Shown here: piece after piece, positions 17,735-26,201 of the stretch
Numbering within the stretch: the first letter of the stretch is position 1
Layout of the letters: each line of letters starts with the position of its first letter
Origin: Thermostichus sp047461615
GTDB taxonomy: Bacteria > Cyanobacteriota > Cyanobacteriia > Thermostichales > Thermostichaceae
Length of the DNA: 64,000 bases
NCBI RefSeq assembly: GCF_047461615.1
Contig: NZ_JANSHI010000004.1
Coordinates: forward strand, 1 to 64,000
Direction: 5' to 3'
Translations under genes and position numbers: made by a program
The notes under the pieces: generated by a model
Database searches by the model: none
Told to the model about the DNA's origin: nothing
What the model saw: the letters and a program-made list of their open reading frames with translations, nothing else

Positions 17735-18556
17735 TCAAAGTTGCATCAGCCAAAAGCCAGCGAACGACTGAGCCCTGAAATCGCTTTGGATGGCGAGGAA
17801 ATGGATCCCTTGCGCTTGGCGTTGGCGTTGGGCAAAGCCCTCGGCCTCTGCTCGCAGCTTTTCGTCTTTGAGTTGTGCAAAGAGATAGCAATCGTTGAGG
17901 CCAGCCTCGAACAGCAGCCATCCCTCCGCCACAGTCAAGTAGGCAGGCTCCATGCCGCTCATCCAGGCTGCTATAGGAAGAGCCCGCTGCGAGGCGATCA
18001 CCAAGCCGGGAATGATTGTGTCGGGCGCAAAAGCCTCCCAGTTTACTGGAAACAGCTCGCCAAATTCGATTGGCCAGGTCTCGGCTTCCCGCAGATCCCT
18101 AGCCCGCAGCGTCACGAACGCCCAGCGCTCTCCCTGCAACTTGTCCGGCAGGGGGACGGGATCCGGCGGATCCGGCTCCACGGGGGGTTCAGGGCTGTAG
18201 GTGAACTGGGTTTCCTGGGGGTAAACCTGCTCTGCCCGTTCCCGCATCCAGGCCTTAAGGGCATAGACGCGACGGCTGGGGAGCATGGGGATCCCGACGG
18301 CGTTGCAGGCCCGTTGCAGAATGGAGCTCATGCGGGCTCGGAACACCCGGATGGCCGAGGGGGGCTGGGGAGCCGCTTCCAGATAGCTGCGCAACTGTTG
18401 GGCCACCCAGGTGCTATTGACCTCTTGGTTGCTGCAGTACTTGGCCTGGCGAAACTGGCCGCCGGGATCGCACACCAAGAGCTCCCAAACTCGCCGATCC
18501 TGGGCATCTCGCAGCGGGACGGCGTTGAAGTCCATCTGCCAGATGGGGCCGCGCAC
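17735..18556 (-). CDS. Tab2/Atab2 family RNA-binding protein
   Basis: A protein of about 273 residues related to Tab2 of green algae and Atab2 of plants, which bind RNA and promote translation of photosystem subunit mRNAs (psaB in Chlamydomonas). Diagnostic segments are PIWQMDFNAVPLRD, RRVWELLVCD, NSTWVAQQLRSYL, FRARMSSILQRACNAVGI, LPSRRVYALKAWMRERAE and, near the end, FLAIQSDFRAQSFAGFWLM. The start is uncertain: a GTG at 18556 (VRGPIWQMDF) fits the family and avoids overlap with the upstream VOC gene; the open frame extends to 18667. It follows the VOC gene on the same strand. Confidence 0.85.
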   Translation of the reverse strand: MRGPIWQMDFNAVPLRDAQDRRVWELLVCDPGGQFRQAKYCSNQEVNSTWVAQQLRSYLEAAPQPPSAIRVFRARMSSILQRACNAVGIPMLPSRRVYALKAWMRERAEQVYPQETQFTYSPEPPVEPDPPDPVPLPDKLQGERWAFVTLRARDLREAETWPIEFGELFPVNWEAFAPDTIIPGLVIASQRALPIAAWMSGMEPAYLTVAEGWLLFEAGLNDCYLFAQLKDEKLRAEAEGFAQRQRQAQGIHFLAIQSDFRAQSFAGFWLMQL

Positions 18557-18603
18557 AGGGCCAGAACGAGGGGGTTGAGTAGCCAAGGCACTTCTCCCCT
18601 TTG

Positions 18604-19071
18604 CTACGCGCTGCTGGGAGAGGGGTTCGGAAGCTGTTGGCCTGCAATATCCCCGACCACGGCCCATTCCCGCTCCCCAAAAATGGCGGAAGGGTAGCGG
18701 TAGTACTTAAACTCCAGCAGGTTGTAGAAGGGATCCTGCAAAAAGAACGTGCCGTGCTCCAGGGGGGTGCCGACGAAGCGCCAGCGTGGCTCCTGATAAA
18801 AAGGCAATCCCCGCACCTGGGCCCGGTCGGCCAGGCTCTGCCACTCTGCTTGGGTGGGAAAGATCAGGCCGAAGTGGCGAGGGTAGATGCCCCGCTGGGG
18901 CCTCAGCTCTTCCTGGGTGAGGTGAGCCACCAGTTGATGGCCATAGAGGTTCAGGATGACGGAAACAGGCGTTTCCCGACCAATCTGGCAACCCAAGCCC
19001 TCGCCGTAGTAGGTCTTGGTCAAGGCAATGTCGGCAACCGGAAAGGCAAGATGAAAGCGGATGGGTTCCAT
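18604..19071 (-). CDS. VOC-superfamily (glyoxalase/dioxygenase-like) protein
   Basis: A 155-residue single-domain vicinal-oxygen-chelate protein. Two beta-alpha-beta-beta-beta modules are visible: FHLAFPVADIALTKTYYGEGLGCQIGRE at the N-terminus and PRHFGLIFPTQAEWQSLADRA ... GTFFLQDPFYNLLEFKYY at the C-terminus. Candidate metal ligands are His in FHLAFPV, His in PRHFGL and Glu in LLEFKYY. Family activities range from glyoxalase to dioxygenase, so the substrate is open. The ATG at 19071 (MEPIRFHLAFP) is preferred over 19086. It is divergent from the TonB-like gene. Confidence 0.82.
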   Translation of the reverse strand: MEPIRFHLAFPVADIALTKTYYGEGLGCQIGRETPVSVILNLYGHQLVAHLTQEELRPQRGIYPRHFGLIFPTQAEWQSLADRAQVRGLPFYQEPRWRFVGTPLEHGTFFLQDPFYNLLEFKYYRYPSAIFGEREWAVVGDIAGQQLPNPSPSSA

Positions 19072-19277
19072 GGGCTCTCCTGGCAAGCAGCCTGCTCAAG
19101 TCGGGATCCCTGCTCTTTATAAGGTAGGCGATTTTGTGCTGAAGGGTGGGATCCCTTCCCCAGCCGACTGTACGCCTTTGCGCAAGAAGCCCAGCCAGGG
19201 CGATGTTATAACATTTGAGCTGGAGAGCCAACTCAGTGTGGTGAGAGACTGGGGAGCGCAAAGAGGCAATCTTGGCC

Positions 19278-20384
19278 ATGACCAGCACCTGGACTGAGCA
19301 GCGCCGCCGCGAGGAGGAAGCGCGCCATTTTTTTTGGATGGTGGCGCTGTCCCTGCTGCTGCATGGGTTGGCGCTGTTGGGCTTGCTCTCCTGGAGTCGG
19401 TTTTGGCCGTTTCGCCAGCAAGAACAAAAAGCCATTGAGTTTATCTTGCTGGAGCTAGAAGATCTCGAGACGCCGGAAGAAGCAGAGCTGGTTTCAGAAG
19501 TGGATTCCCGCGATGGGGGCAAGCGGGTAGAGGCCCCTCCCTCCCAGGGCAGTCCACCCCAATCCCGCGCTGCTACCCGTCAGCAAGCCGCTCCGCCGCC
19601 TCCGCCTCAGCCCCAGCCGCCACGGCCGCAGCCGCCTGCCCCTGTACCGCCGCCTGCCCCAGCAGAAGTTGCCCTAGCCACTCCTAGACCTACCCCACCC
19701 CCTCCACAAACTCCAGTTCCAGCTCCTCCTCGGTCCAGGGCAACGCCAACTGCAGCGCCGCCTCCACCTACCGCAGCCCCCAAACCCACTCCCACTCAGA
19801 CTCCGCCACCTGTGGCGGCCGCTCCTCCTGCTCCGCCCGCGCAGCCCAGAGAGCGGGCCTCGGATCTCAGCCAATTGCAACCCCTTGCGCCTGCTCCCCA
19901 GCCGCCGACAGAGGTTTCCCCTGCTGAGCGGTCCTCCGAGGCTTCTCAGTTGGGACCGCCCATCAGCGCTTCTGCGCCCAGCGATGGAGGCGGGATCCAG
20001 GGCAGAGGAGCCAGCGGCTTGGCCAACCCTACCCAGTCGGCTCCCAACCCTCCCAGTGTGGCGGCGCGGGCCAATGTGGATTGGGGCCCCTGGCTGGCAG
20101 CTTTGCAGCGCAAGGTGGAACAGAATTGGATCCCAGGCCAGACCGGCACTTCCCGCCGCACCGTAGTGATCTTCACGGTGGGTCGGGGTGGCGAGCTGCA
20201 GAGCATTCGCCTGGCCCGCACTTCCGGCAGCCAACAAACCGACGACGCGGCGCTGACGGCAATTCAGCGGGCGGCACCCTTTTTGCCCCTGCCTGAGGCC
20301 TATGAGGGCAACTCGGTGACGATCAACTTCACCTTCGACATCAACGTTTTGGGCCAGTTGACGGTGGACGGATCTGCCAACTAG
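19278..20384 (+). CDS. TonB-family energy transducer
   Basis: A 368-residue protein with TonB architecture: a short cytoplasmic start, one membrane segment (FFWMVALSLLLHGLALLGLLSW), an acidic stretch, a very long Pro/Ala/Thr-rich periplasmic linker (about residues 85-235, rich in PPP and PTP) and a C-terminal TonB domain (FTVGRGGELQSIRLARTSGS ... NSVTINFTFDINV). It would couple the proton gradient, through ExbBD, to outer-membrane receptors such as the one at 43154-45108; ExbBD genes are not in this window. The ATG at 19278 is favoured over the TTG at 19272. Confidence 0.84.
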   Translation: MTSTWTEQRRREEEARHFFWMVALSLLLHGLALLGLLSWSRFWPFRQQEQKAIEFILLELEDLETPEEAELVSEVDSRDGGKRVEAPPSQGSPPQSRAATRQQAAPPPPPQPQPPRPQPPAPVPPPAPAEVALATPRPTPPPPQTPVPAPPRSRATPTAAPPPPTAAPKPTPTQTPPPVAAAPPAPPAQPRERASDLSQLQPLAPAPQPPTEVSPAERSSEASQLGPPISASAPSDGGGIQGRGASGLANPTQSAPNPPSVAARANVDWGPWLAALQRKVEQNWIPGQTGTSRRTVVIFTVGRGGELQSIRLARTSGSQQTDDAALTAIQRAAPFLPLPEAYEGNSVTINFTFDINVLGQLTVDGSAN

Positions 20385-20437
20385 ACCCCTGAAGCGAGCT
20401 CCAAGAAAGGTACGAGGTTGGGTTTAAAGCTCCCTTC

Positions 20438-21571
20438 ATGAGCCAAACGCCGCTGCAGCGCACCCCCCTGTTCCCCTTGCACCAAGCCTTGGGGGCGCGT
20501 TTTGTCTCCTTTGCCGGATGGGAAATGCCGCTGTACTACCAGGGTGTGGTGGCTGAGCATCGGGCGGTGCGGGAGCAGGCGGGGATATTCGACATCTCTC
20601 ACATGGGCAAGTTCACCCTTTGGGGACCAGAGCTGGGATCCCACCTCAGCCGTCTCGTGCCCAGCGATCTCAGCGCTGTGCGGGTGGGCTCTGCTCGCTA
20701 CACGGTTTTGCTCAATCCCCTGGGGGGCATTGTGGACGACGTCATCTTCTACCGGCATCCACCGGAAGGAGAGCTGGAGCACTGGAGCCTGATCGTCAAC
20801 GCGGCCACCTGCCAGAAAGACAGGGAATGGCTGCAGCAGCAAGGGATCCCTGGCCTAGAACTTCAAGATCGCACGGTGTCCCACGTGTTGCTGGCCGTCC
20901 AGGGGCCGGCGGCGGAAGAGGTTTTGCAGCCTTTTCTAGAGGGATCCTTGAAAGCTTTACGCCGATTTCAACATGGGCAGTTTATCCCTAAAGCTCCTCA
21001 AAGGGAGAGCTCCGCAGAAGCAAGTATCTTCGTGACCCGCACCGGCTACACCGGCGAAGATGGCTTTGAGCTCCTGCTCAGTCCCTCAGACGGCCGCTGG
21101 CTCTGGGAGCAACTGGTGCAGGCAGGAGTCCAGCCCTGTGGCTTGGGCTGCCGCGATACGCTGCGGTTGGAGGCTGGCTTTTGCCTCTACGGGCAAGACA
21201 TAGATGAGAGCACCACTCCTCTCGAAGCCGACCTGGGCTGGCTGGTCAACAACCCGGCAGAGTACCTAGGCAAGGCGGCGCTAGAAAACCAGCGGGCCGA
21301 GGGGATCCCTCGTCGTCTGGTGGGATTTCGCATGCTGGATCGAGCCATTCCCCGCAGCGGCTATGCCATCTATGCTCCCAACTCCTCTCAGCCGATTGGC
21401 CGGGTAACCAGCGGCACCCACTCTCCCACCTTGGGCTATGGCATTGGCCTGGGGTACGTGGATTCGACTTGGGCCGAGGTGGGATCCCGGCTGGAGATTG
21501 AGATTCGGGGCCAGCGCCGGCTTGCCGAGGTGGTGAAAAAGCCCTTTTACCGGAGGCAGGCCCCGGCCTAG
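20438..21571 (+). CDS. gcvT: Aminomethyltransferase (glycine cleavage T protein)
   Basis: GcvT transfers the methylene group from aminomethyl-lipoyl GcvH to tetrahydrofolate, releasing ammonia; in cyanobacteria this serves photorespiration. The 377-residue protein has QTPLQRTPLFPLHQALGARFVSFAGWEMPLYY at the N-terminus, GIFDISHMGKF, the folate-site stretch RTGYTGEDGFELLL, CRDTLRLEAGFCLYG and a C-terminal barrel with GRVTSGTHSPTLGYGIGLGYV. Length is normal. Its stop overlaps the stop of the convergent sigma-factor gene by 4 bp. No glycine riboswitch is visible in the 53-bp gap upstream. Confidence 0.95.
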   Translation: MSQTPLQRTPLFPLHQALGARFVSFAGWEMPLYYQGVVAEHRAVREQAGIFDISHMGKFTLWGPELGSHLSRLVPSDLSAVRVGSARYTVLLNPLGGIVDDVIFYRHPPEGELEHWSLIVNAATCQKDREWLQQQGIPGLELQDRTVSHVLLAVQGPAAEEVLQPFLEGSLKALRRFQHGQFIPKAPQRESSAEASIFVTRTGYTGEDGFELLLSPSDGRWLWEQLVQAGVQPCGLGCRDTLRLEAGFCLYGQDIDESTTPLEADLGWLVNNPAEYLGKAALENQRAEGIPRRLVGFRMLDRAIPRSGYAIYAPNSSQPIGRVTSGTHSPTLGYGIGLGYVDSTWAEVGSRLEIEIRGQRRLAEVVKKPFYRRQAPA

Positions 21572-22536
21572 TTGGAGGGATTGAGCCGTTTGCCAGTCTT
21601 GGGGGTGGAGTATTCCTGCTGCAGCCGCCGCAACTTCCGCAGGGCCCGTCGCTCAATTTGCCGTACCCGCTCCCGCGACAGGCCAATGTGCTCCCCAATC
21701 TCGCGCAGCGTCATCCTCTTGGCTCCATCTAGGCCGTAGCGGGCTACGATGACCTGCTGCTCGCGTTCGCTCAGTTGCCTCACAAGGGCGCGGACTTCCT
21801 CCCAACGGGCAACCCGAGTGAGATGCTCGACTGGGTCGTTGTCTTCGTCGGGGATAAAGTGCTGCAGCTCCGTGCCGTCCTCATCGCCCACACTCACGTT
21901 GAGGGAACAGATCTCGGCCATGTGGCGGGTGATCAGCTCGCGGTAGTTGTCGCCAATATCCAGCGAATCGAAAACTTCTTCGGCTGCAGGTCGGGATCCC
22001 TTCTGAGCGGATAGCTCGCGGTAGCGCCGCTTCACCTGGGAGACCTTCTCGTACATGTGGGCAGGCAGACGAATGAGGCGCCCTTTGTTTTGGATGCCGC
22101 GGTTTACGCTCTGCCGGATCCACCAGGTAGCGTAGGTGGAGAACTTGTACCCTCGCGTGGGATCAAACTTTTCCACGGCGCGGGTGAGGCCAATGGTGCC
22201 CTCTTGGATGAGATCCAAAAACGGCAAGCCGCGGTTGCGGTAGCGCTTAGCAATCGATACCACTAGGCGTAGGTTGCACTCCACCATGCGCCTTTTGGCC
22301 GCTTCCCCCTCCTGTAGGATCCGCTGCAGCTCTTCCACGGGGATCCCCACCCGTCGGCTCCAGTCCTCGAGCGACTCATCCTGCCGCCGCTGTTCCAGGA
22401 GGGCCATCATTCGCTGTACCTGGTAGGCCAGGCGAAGCTCCTCTTCAGGGCTGAGCAACGAGTAGCGACCAATGATTTTCAAGAAACGGCCTACTGCATC
22501 TTGCAGGTCAAGGCTTTCCGACATATCCAACCCCAC
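21568..22536 (-). CDS. RNA polymerase sigma factor, sigma-70 family group 2
   Basis: A 322-residue non-essential-type (group 2) sigma factor. Region 1.2 begins DAVGRFLKIIGRYSLLSPEEELRLAYQVQ; region 2 has NLRLVVSIAKRYRNRGLPFLDLIQEGTIGLTRAVEKFDPTRGYKFSTYATWWIRQSVNR in outline, which includes the -10 recognition helix; region 3 has RLIRLPAHMYEKV; region 4.2 has MTLREIGEHIGLSRERVRQIERRALRKLR. It lacks the long acidic region 1.1 of primary SigA. Which of SigB-E it matches cannot be decided here. Tail-to-tail with gcvT, and preceded by a 620-bp A+T-richer region that may contain its regulation. Confidence 0.93.
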   Translation of the reverse strand: MGLDMSESLDLQDAVGRFLKIIGRYSLLSPEEELRLAYQVQRMMALLEQRRQDESLEDWSRRVGIPVEELQRILQEGEAAKRRMVECNLRLVVSIAKRYRNRGLPFLDLIQEGTIGLTRAVEKFDPTRGYKFSTYATWWIRQSVNRGIQNKGRLIRLPAHMYEKVSQVKRRYRELSAQKGSRPAAEEVFDSLDIGDNYRELITRHMAEICSLNVSVGDEDGTELQHFIPDEDNDPVEHLTRVARWEEVRALVRQLSEREQQVIVARYGLDGAKRMTLREIGEHIGLSRERVRQIERRALRKLRRLQQEYSTPKTGKRLNPSN

Positions 22537-23155
22537 ACCCTAAACTACGCCCTGTCCGGGCTTTCGCCTCTCCTGTTGCTTTAGGCCTTTCCCCTAGCAG
22601 GAGAAGTTGACCGCTCTGCAAGCAGCATCTCCTTCATACCAGAAGAGCAGACTTTCTGTAAAGGTTTTGGCACTTCAAAAATTTGAACTTCTGGTAAACG
22701 CCTAGTTCAGAAAACTTACTGAGCCTGTCTCGCTTGGCTCTACATAAAGTGTTTTCGAACTAATCTTTTGGACGTGCAACTCCACCAGTAGATGTTGCGA
22801 AAGATAAACCAACTTCTCTAGCCAAGAGAAAAGCTCATAGAAATAAATGGGAAAAAATAGCTTATATCGAATACTTCTTGAGGGCCAGATTCCTTCGGGC
22901 TAAGACAAAAAGTCCAGAAAAATGCTTGAGGATATCTGTATGGGCACGGACATTTGATTGCAGCGATCCGGCACCTGCTTCCGACAGCAGCTAGCCTTAG
23001 GAGCTTGCCCAGCAAAATCTTGAAAAAGGTCAGCAGCTACCTCGAGCTTTCAAGTAGCCCCAACCTGAAACCAGCCAAAGCTGGCTCCAGGAAAAGCCAT
23101 GACTGGGCTATCCCAAGTCTAGAGTATACCGAGGATTCAGGCACTATATATGGGG
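22537..23155. other. Long A+T-richer intergenic region upstream of the sigma-factor gene
   Basis: About 620 bp without a recognisable gene between the sigma-factor start and the end of the lipoprotein gene, both on the minus strand. The part from about 22620 to 22930 is clearly richer in A and T than the surroundings and has several A-tracts, consistent with promoter or regulatory DNA for the sigma factor. Short open frames at 22818-23015 (-) and 22954-23172 (+) have no family features. No tRNA-like or known riboswitch pattern was seen. Confidence 0.5.
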
Positions 23156-24544
23156 TCAGCCCTCGGAGCTGAGCTCCTGCTGTAGCTTATTGCCTGAGTA
23201 GGGGCTGCGCAGCCCAGGTGGGAAAAGTCGCAGTCCCTGGGGCCGCACCTGCCGCTCCGCCAACGGAATGGGTGTCAGCCGCGGCAAAGGGGTAGCCTCT
23301 GGCTGAGATCTGGGCGTGGGTGTTGGGGTCGGTGTGGGCCTGGGCGTTGGCTTAGCCGTGGTCTCTGCTGGAGACGGAGGGGTAGGCTCGGCCAGAATCG
23401 CTTCTGGCGTCGGACGACGGCGCGGCGCGGGCGTAGGTGGCGACTCTGGTGTAGGTGTGGGTGCCAGCGGTGGAGTTGGGGTCAGCGTAGGGGTAGGGGT
23501 GGGTGTCGAAGTAGGAGTGGGAGTGGGCGTCGGAGTCGAAGTGGGAGTGGGTGTTGGACTTAGAGTGGGGGTGGGTGTTGGAGTCGGGGTGGGCGTGGGT
23601 GTCGGAGTAGGGGTAGGCGTCGGAGTCGGAGTCGGGGTGGGCTGGGGCTGTACGATAGCCAGGGCCTCTTCCGCTTTCAGCTCTCCTCGGATCAGCTTGG
23701 AGAGGGTATCTTGGCCCCCGGGGGTGTAGGTGATCTCGCGGGCGGCGCTGTTCAACACATTGCGGATGGGATCCCCTTTGCTGTCAACCAGCTCCACTAC
23801 CATCACGTTGCGGCCAGGCTTCCAGCCCTTCAGGTAAAAAGACTCCCAGCGATCCAGCAGGCCAGACTGACCGTTGAGAGTGTAGCGGATGCGCCAGTCA
23901 CGGGGTAGGTCAGCCAGCAAGCTCTCCCGCACGGGGGCATTGGCGAGCCAAAAATCGACCAGGATTGGCTCAGCTCCGTAGCTGCCGCTGGGAGAGCTGT
24001 AGGTGAGAAGAGGCAACTGCGGCTGCGGCACGTATTCTGGCGTGGGAGCTAGCACATGGAAGCTGACTTGAGCGTAGGCTTCGGAGTTTTTAAAGCTCTC
24101 GTGCCAGGGCTTGACAGCAAACACCCGCAGCGTATGGGATCCCGGTTCCAAATCCTCAAAAACAAGAGGGGCATCAGCGTCGTAGTGAGAAATGTAAGGC
24201 TGGTTGTCCAGAACCACATGCAAATGGGGACCAAGACCCAGTTGCGGATCCTTAAAAATCGGGTACCCTCGTACTGCAAAGCGAACCGTGACCTGGCGCT
24301 CTGGCAAGATCTCGCCAGGTTGTGGGCTGAGGATCTGCACCTGCGGGCGATAGTGCTGCAAGTAGGCATCCAGCTTGGCAATTTCTGTCGGCGTTGGCAC
24401 CCGCTCGAGCTGAGGTGGTTGGTGCTCCTGGGGTTGCTTGGGCGCAGATCCCCCACAGCCAACCAGCACCAAAGCTGCCAACAGCACCATCCACCATCTC
24501 AATCCCCATGCCTTCAAGCTGGCACTTCCCGCGTGTTCTTGCAT
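23156..24544 (-). CDS. Lipoprotein with beta-domain and long Pro-Thr repeat
   Basis: A 462-residue exported protein. From the ATG at 24544 the N-terminus is a signal peptide with lipobox LVLVGC (lipidated cysteine at residue 30). Residues about 60-300 form a globular region with VQILSPQPGEILPERQVTVRFAVRGYP, GPHLHVVLDNQPY and LEPGSHTLRVFAVKPWHESF, an immunoglobulin-like or carbohydrate-binding-like beta pattern. This is followed by a run of alternating Pro and Thr encoded at about 23460-23645, then more Pro/Thr-rich sequence. Such repeats usually span the cell wall or periplasm. No enzyme motif is visible. The frame is open to 24733, but the lipobox fixes the start. Confidence 0.72.
   Translation of the reverse strand: MQEHAGSASLKAWGLRWWMVLLAALVLVGCGGSAPKQPQEHQPPQLERVPTPTEIAKLDAYLQHYRPQVQILSPQPGEILPERQVTVRFAVRGYPIFKDPQLGLGPHLHVVLDNQPYISHYDADAPLVFEDLEPGSHTLRVFAVKPWHESFKNSEAYAQVSFHVLAPTPEYVPQPQLPLLTYSSPSGSYGAEPILVDFWLANAPVRESLLADLPRDWRIRYTLNGQSGLLDRWESFYLKGWKPGRNVMVVELVDSKGDPIRNVLNSAAREITYTPGGQDTLSKLIRGELKAEEALAIVQPQPTPTPTPTPTPTPTPTPTPTPTPTPTLSPTPTPTSTPTPTPTPTSTPTPTPTLTPTPPLAPTPTPESPPTPAPRRRPTPEAILAEPTPPSPAETTAKPTPRPTPTPTPTPRSQPEATPLPRLTPIPLAERQVRPQGLRLFPPGLRSPYSGNKLQQELSSEG
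23316..23645 (-). repeat. Low-complexity Pro-Thr codon repeat inside the lipoprotein gene
   Basis: Hexanucleotide-like repetition on the minus strand encodes alternating proline and threonine with occasional Ser, Leu or Glu. Codon third positions vary, so the repeat is kept at protein level rather than as a perfect DNA repeat. It is a likely site of length variation between strains. Confidence 0.85.
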
Positions 24545-24686
24545 GAGCCTCCCATTCCAACACTTGCCAAGCCGCAGACAAGCCATCCTCACATTACCAG
24601 GATGTGTCCTTTGGGGAGGATCCCTTCCCCGCCCTAGAATGGGATCGGCAGGCTTGGTCCTGTCCGGAAAAGCTTTGGGGTCATCT

Positions 24687-25679
24687 ATGAGTTGCTTGGC
24701 AGCGACGATAGCGCTCGCGGGCTTGGATCTCACTCAGTGGCAAGCTCTCCTCAACACCCTGGCCTTTGCCATTTGTCTGGGGGCCATGCTCTTTTACTGG
24801 GGTGGGGCAGCTTTTCCCCAAGTGCCCCTTTTGGCCGAACTGGGCTTGGCAGGAATGGTGGGGGCCAACTTGACAATAGCTGCTCTGTTGACGGCCCGCT
24901 GGATTGATGCCGGCTACTTCCCTTTGAGCAATTTGTACGAGTCTTTGTTTTTCTTGGCCTGGGGGATCACCGCCTTGCACCTAGTGGCTCTCCAGTGGAC
25001 TCGCCGCCGTTGGGTGGGAGTGATGACTGCCCCATTAGCGACAGGCATTGTTGCCTTTGCCGCCTTGGCCTTGCCGGAGGATATGCAGGCAGCCCAGCCG
25101 CTGGTGCCAGCTCTGCAGTCCAACTGGCTGATGATGCATGTCAGCGTCATGCTGTTGGCCTACGCAGCCCTCTTGGTGGGCTCCCTGTTGGCCATGGCCT
25201 TTCTCATCCTCACCCGTGGCCAGGAGGTACAGCTCAAGGGCAACTCCCTTGGTCTGCAATTTCGCCCGTCCCAAGCTGCAGTCCAGCCGGAGCTGATAGC
25301 CCGTGCCAGGACTGAACTTCCTCCCCAGCCGACTCCAGAGGGGATCCCTCGGCAACAACTGAGCCTGGCCGAGATCTTAGACAACGCCAGCTACCGCTTC
25401 ATCGGGCTGGGCTTTCCGCTACTTACCATTGGCATTGTTGCCGGGGCCGTCTGGGCCAACGAGGCCTGGGGTACCTACTGGAGCTGGGATCCCAAGGAAA
25501 CCTGGGCCTTGATTACCTGGTTGGTTTTTGCTGCCTATCTACACGCCCGCATCACCAAGGGCTGGCAGGGCAGGGGTCCTGCGCTTCTAGCCAGCTTGGG
25601 TTTTGGGGTGGTTTGGGTTTGTTACCTGGGAGTGAACTTTTTGGGCAAAGGCTTACACAGCTACGGCTGGTTCTTTTAG
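24687..25679 (+). CDS. ccsA: Cytochrome c biogenesis protein CcsA (ResC-type, Ycf5)
   Basis: CcsA works with Ccs1 (ResB) in system II cytochrome c maturation, exporting haem and attaching it to apocytochromes in the thylakoid lumen and periplasm. The 330-residue polytopic protein has the haem-handling tryptophan-rich motif WGTYWSWDPKETWALITWLVFAAYLHAR and conserved membrane histidines (including LMMHVSVMLLAYAAL and GLHSYGWFF). The ATG at 24687 is chosen since upstream in-frame residues back to 24438 overlap the start of the divergent lipoprotein gene. The ResB partner is not in the window. Some databases call this protein CcsB. Confidence 0.92.
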   Translation: MSCLAATIALAGLDLTQWQALLNTLAFAICLGAMLFYWGGAAFPQVPLLAELGLAGMVGANLTIAALLTARWIDAGYFPLSNLYESLFFLAWGITALHLVALQWTRRRWVGVMTAPLATGIVAFAALALPEDMQAAQPLVPALQSNWLMMHVSVMLLAYAALLVGSLLAMAFLILTRGQEVQLKGNSLGLQFRPSQAAVQPELIARARTELPPQPTPEGIPRQQLSLAEILDNASYRFIGLGFPLLTIGIVAGAVWANEAWGTYWSWDPKETWALITWLVFAAYLHARITKGWQGRGPALLASLGFGVVWVCYLGVNFLGKGLHSYGWFF

Positions 25680-25746
25680 GTCCGCCGCCCCATTGACTCT
25701 GGTGCTGGCAAGTCGTCGTGGATACCTTTGATTTGAGGAAAACGGC

Positions 25747-26130
25747 ATGCGTCTGTTTAACTACCTAATCTTTTTCTCGGCCCTCCTGGGTGTGGCCCTC
25801 TTTGCCATGCAAAACGCCAACCCGGTAACGATTACCTTTGCCCCTGGCGTCAGCATCGAGAGCCCGCTAGTGATTGAGCTTTTGGCTTCTGCTGGGATTG
25901 GCGCTGCCTTGGCCTGGATCTATGGCCTCTGGATGCGGCTGCAATTTAGCCTCGAAGCCCGCGAGAAAAATCGGCAACTGCAAGAGAAGGAAGTGGCCAT
26001 CAGCGAGCTGAAGGAAATGGTGGTGGAGCTGGAGGCAAAAGTTAAGCAACTGCCCCCCAGCAAACGAGCTGAGCCTCAGGAAGACCTCCAAGAGGTTAAG
26101 GAAGTGACCACCGAGGGATCCCCTGCCTAG
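25747..26130 (+). CDS. LapA-like (DUF1049) membrane protein
   Basis: A 127-residue protein with two membrane segments (residues 3-22 and about 41-62) separated by the short strand-rich segment NANPVTITFAPGVSIESPL, then a charged coiled-coil tail (SLEAREKNRQLQEKEVAISELKEMVVELEAKVKQL). This is the DUF1049/LapA layout; Escherichia coli LapA acts in lipopolysaccharide assembly, but cyanobacterial members are uncharacterised. It lies between ccsA and tig on the same strand. Confidence 0.85.
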   Translation: MRLFNYLIFFSALLGVALFAMQNANPVTITFAPGVSIESPLVIELLASAGIGAALAWIYGLWMRLQFSLEAREKNRQLQEKEVAISELKEMVVELEAKVKQLPPSKRAEPQEDLQEVKEVTTEGSPA

Positions 26131-26201
26131 ACCGCCCATTAGCATAATCCCTGGATCTTTGCGGTACAATTGAGCCTCTATTTGCCTTTGCACTAGCACC
26201 T

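Noticed and set aside
22954..23172. 72-codon plus-strand frame in the long gap before the sigma-factor gene
   Set aside because: No recognisable domain, no clear ribosome binding site, and it runs into the end of the lipoprotein gene.
24438..24686. N-terminal extension of ccsA
   Set aside because: Extra residues are not hydrophobic as expected and overlap the signal-peptide coding region of the divergent lipoprotein gene.
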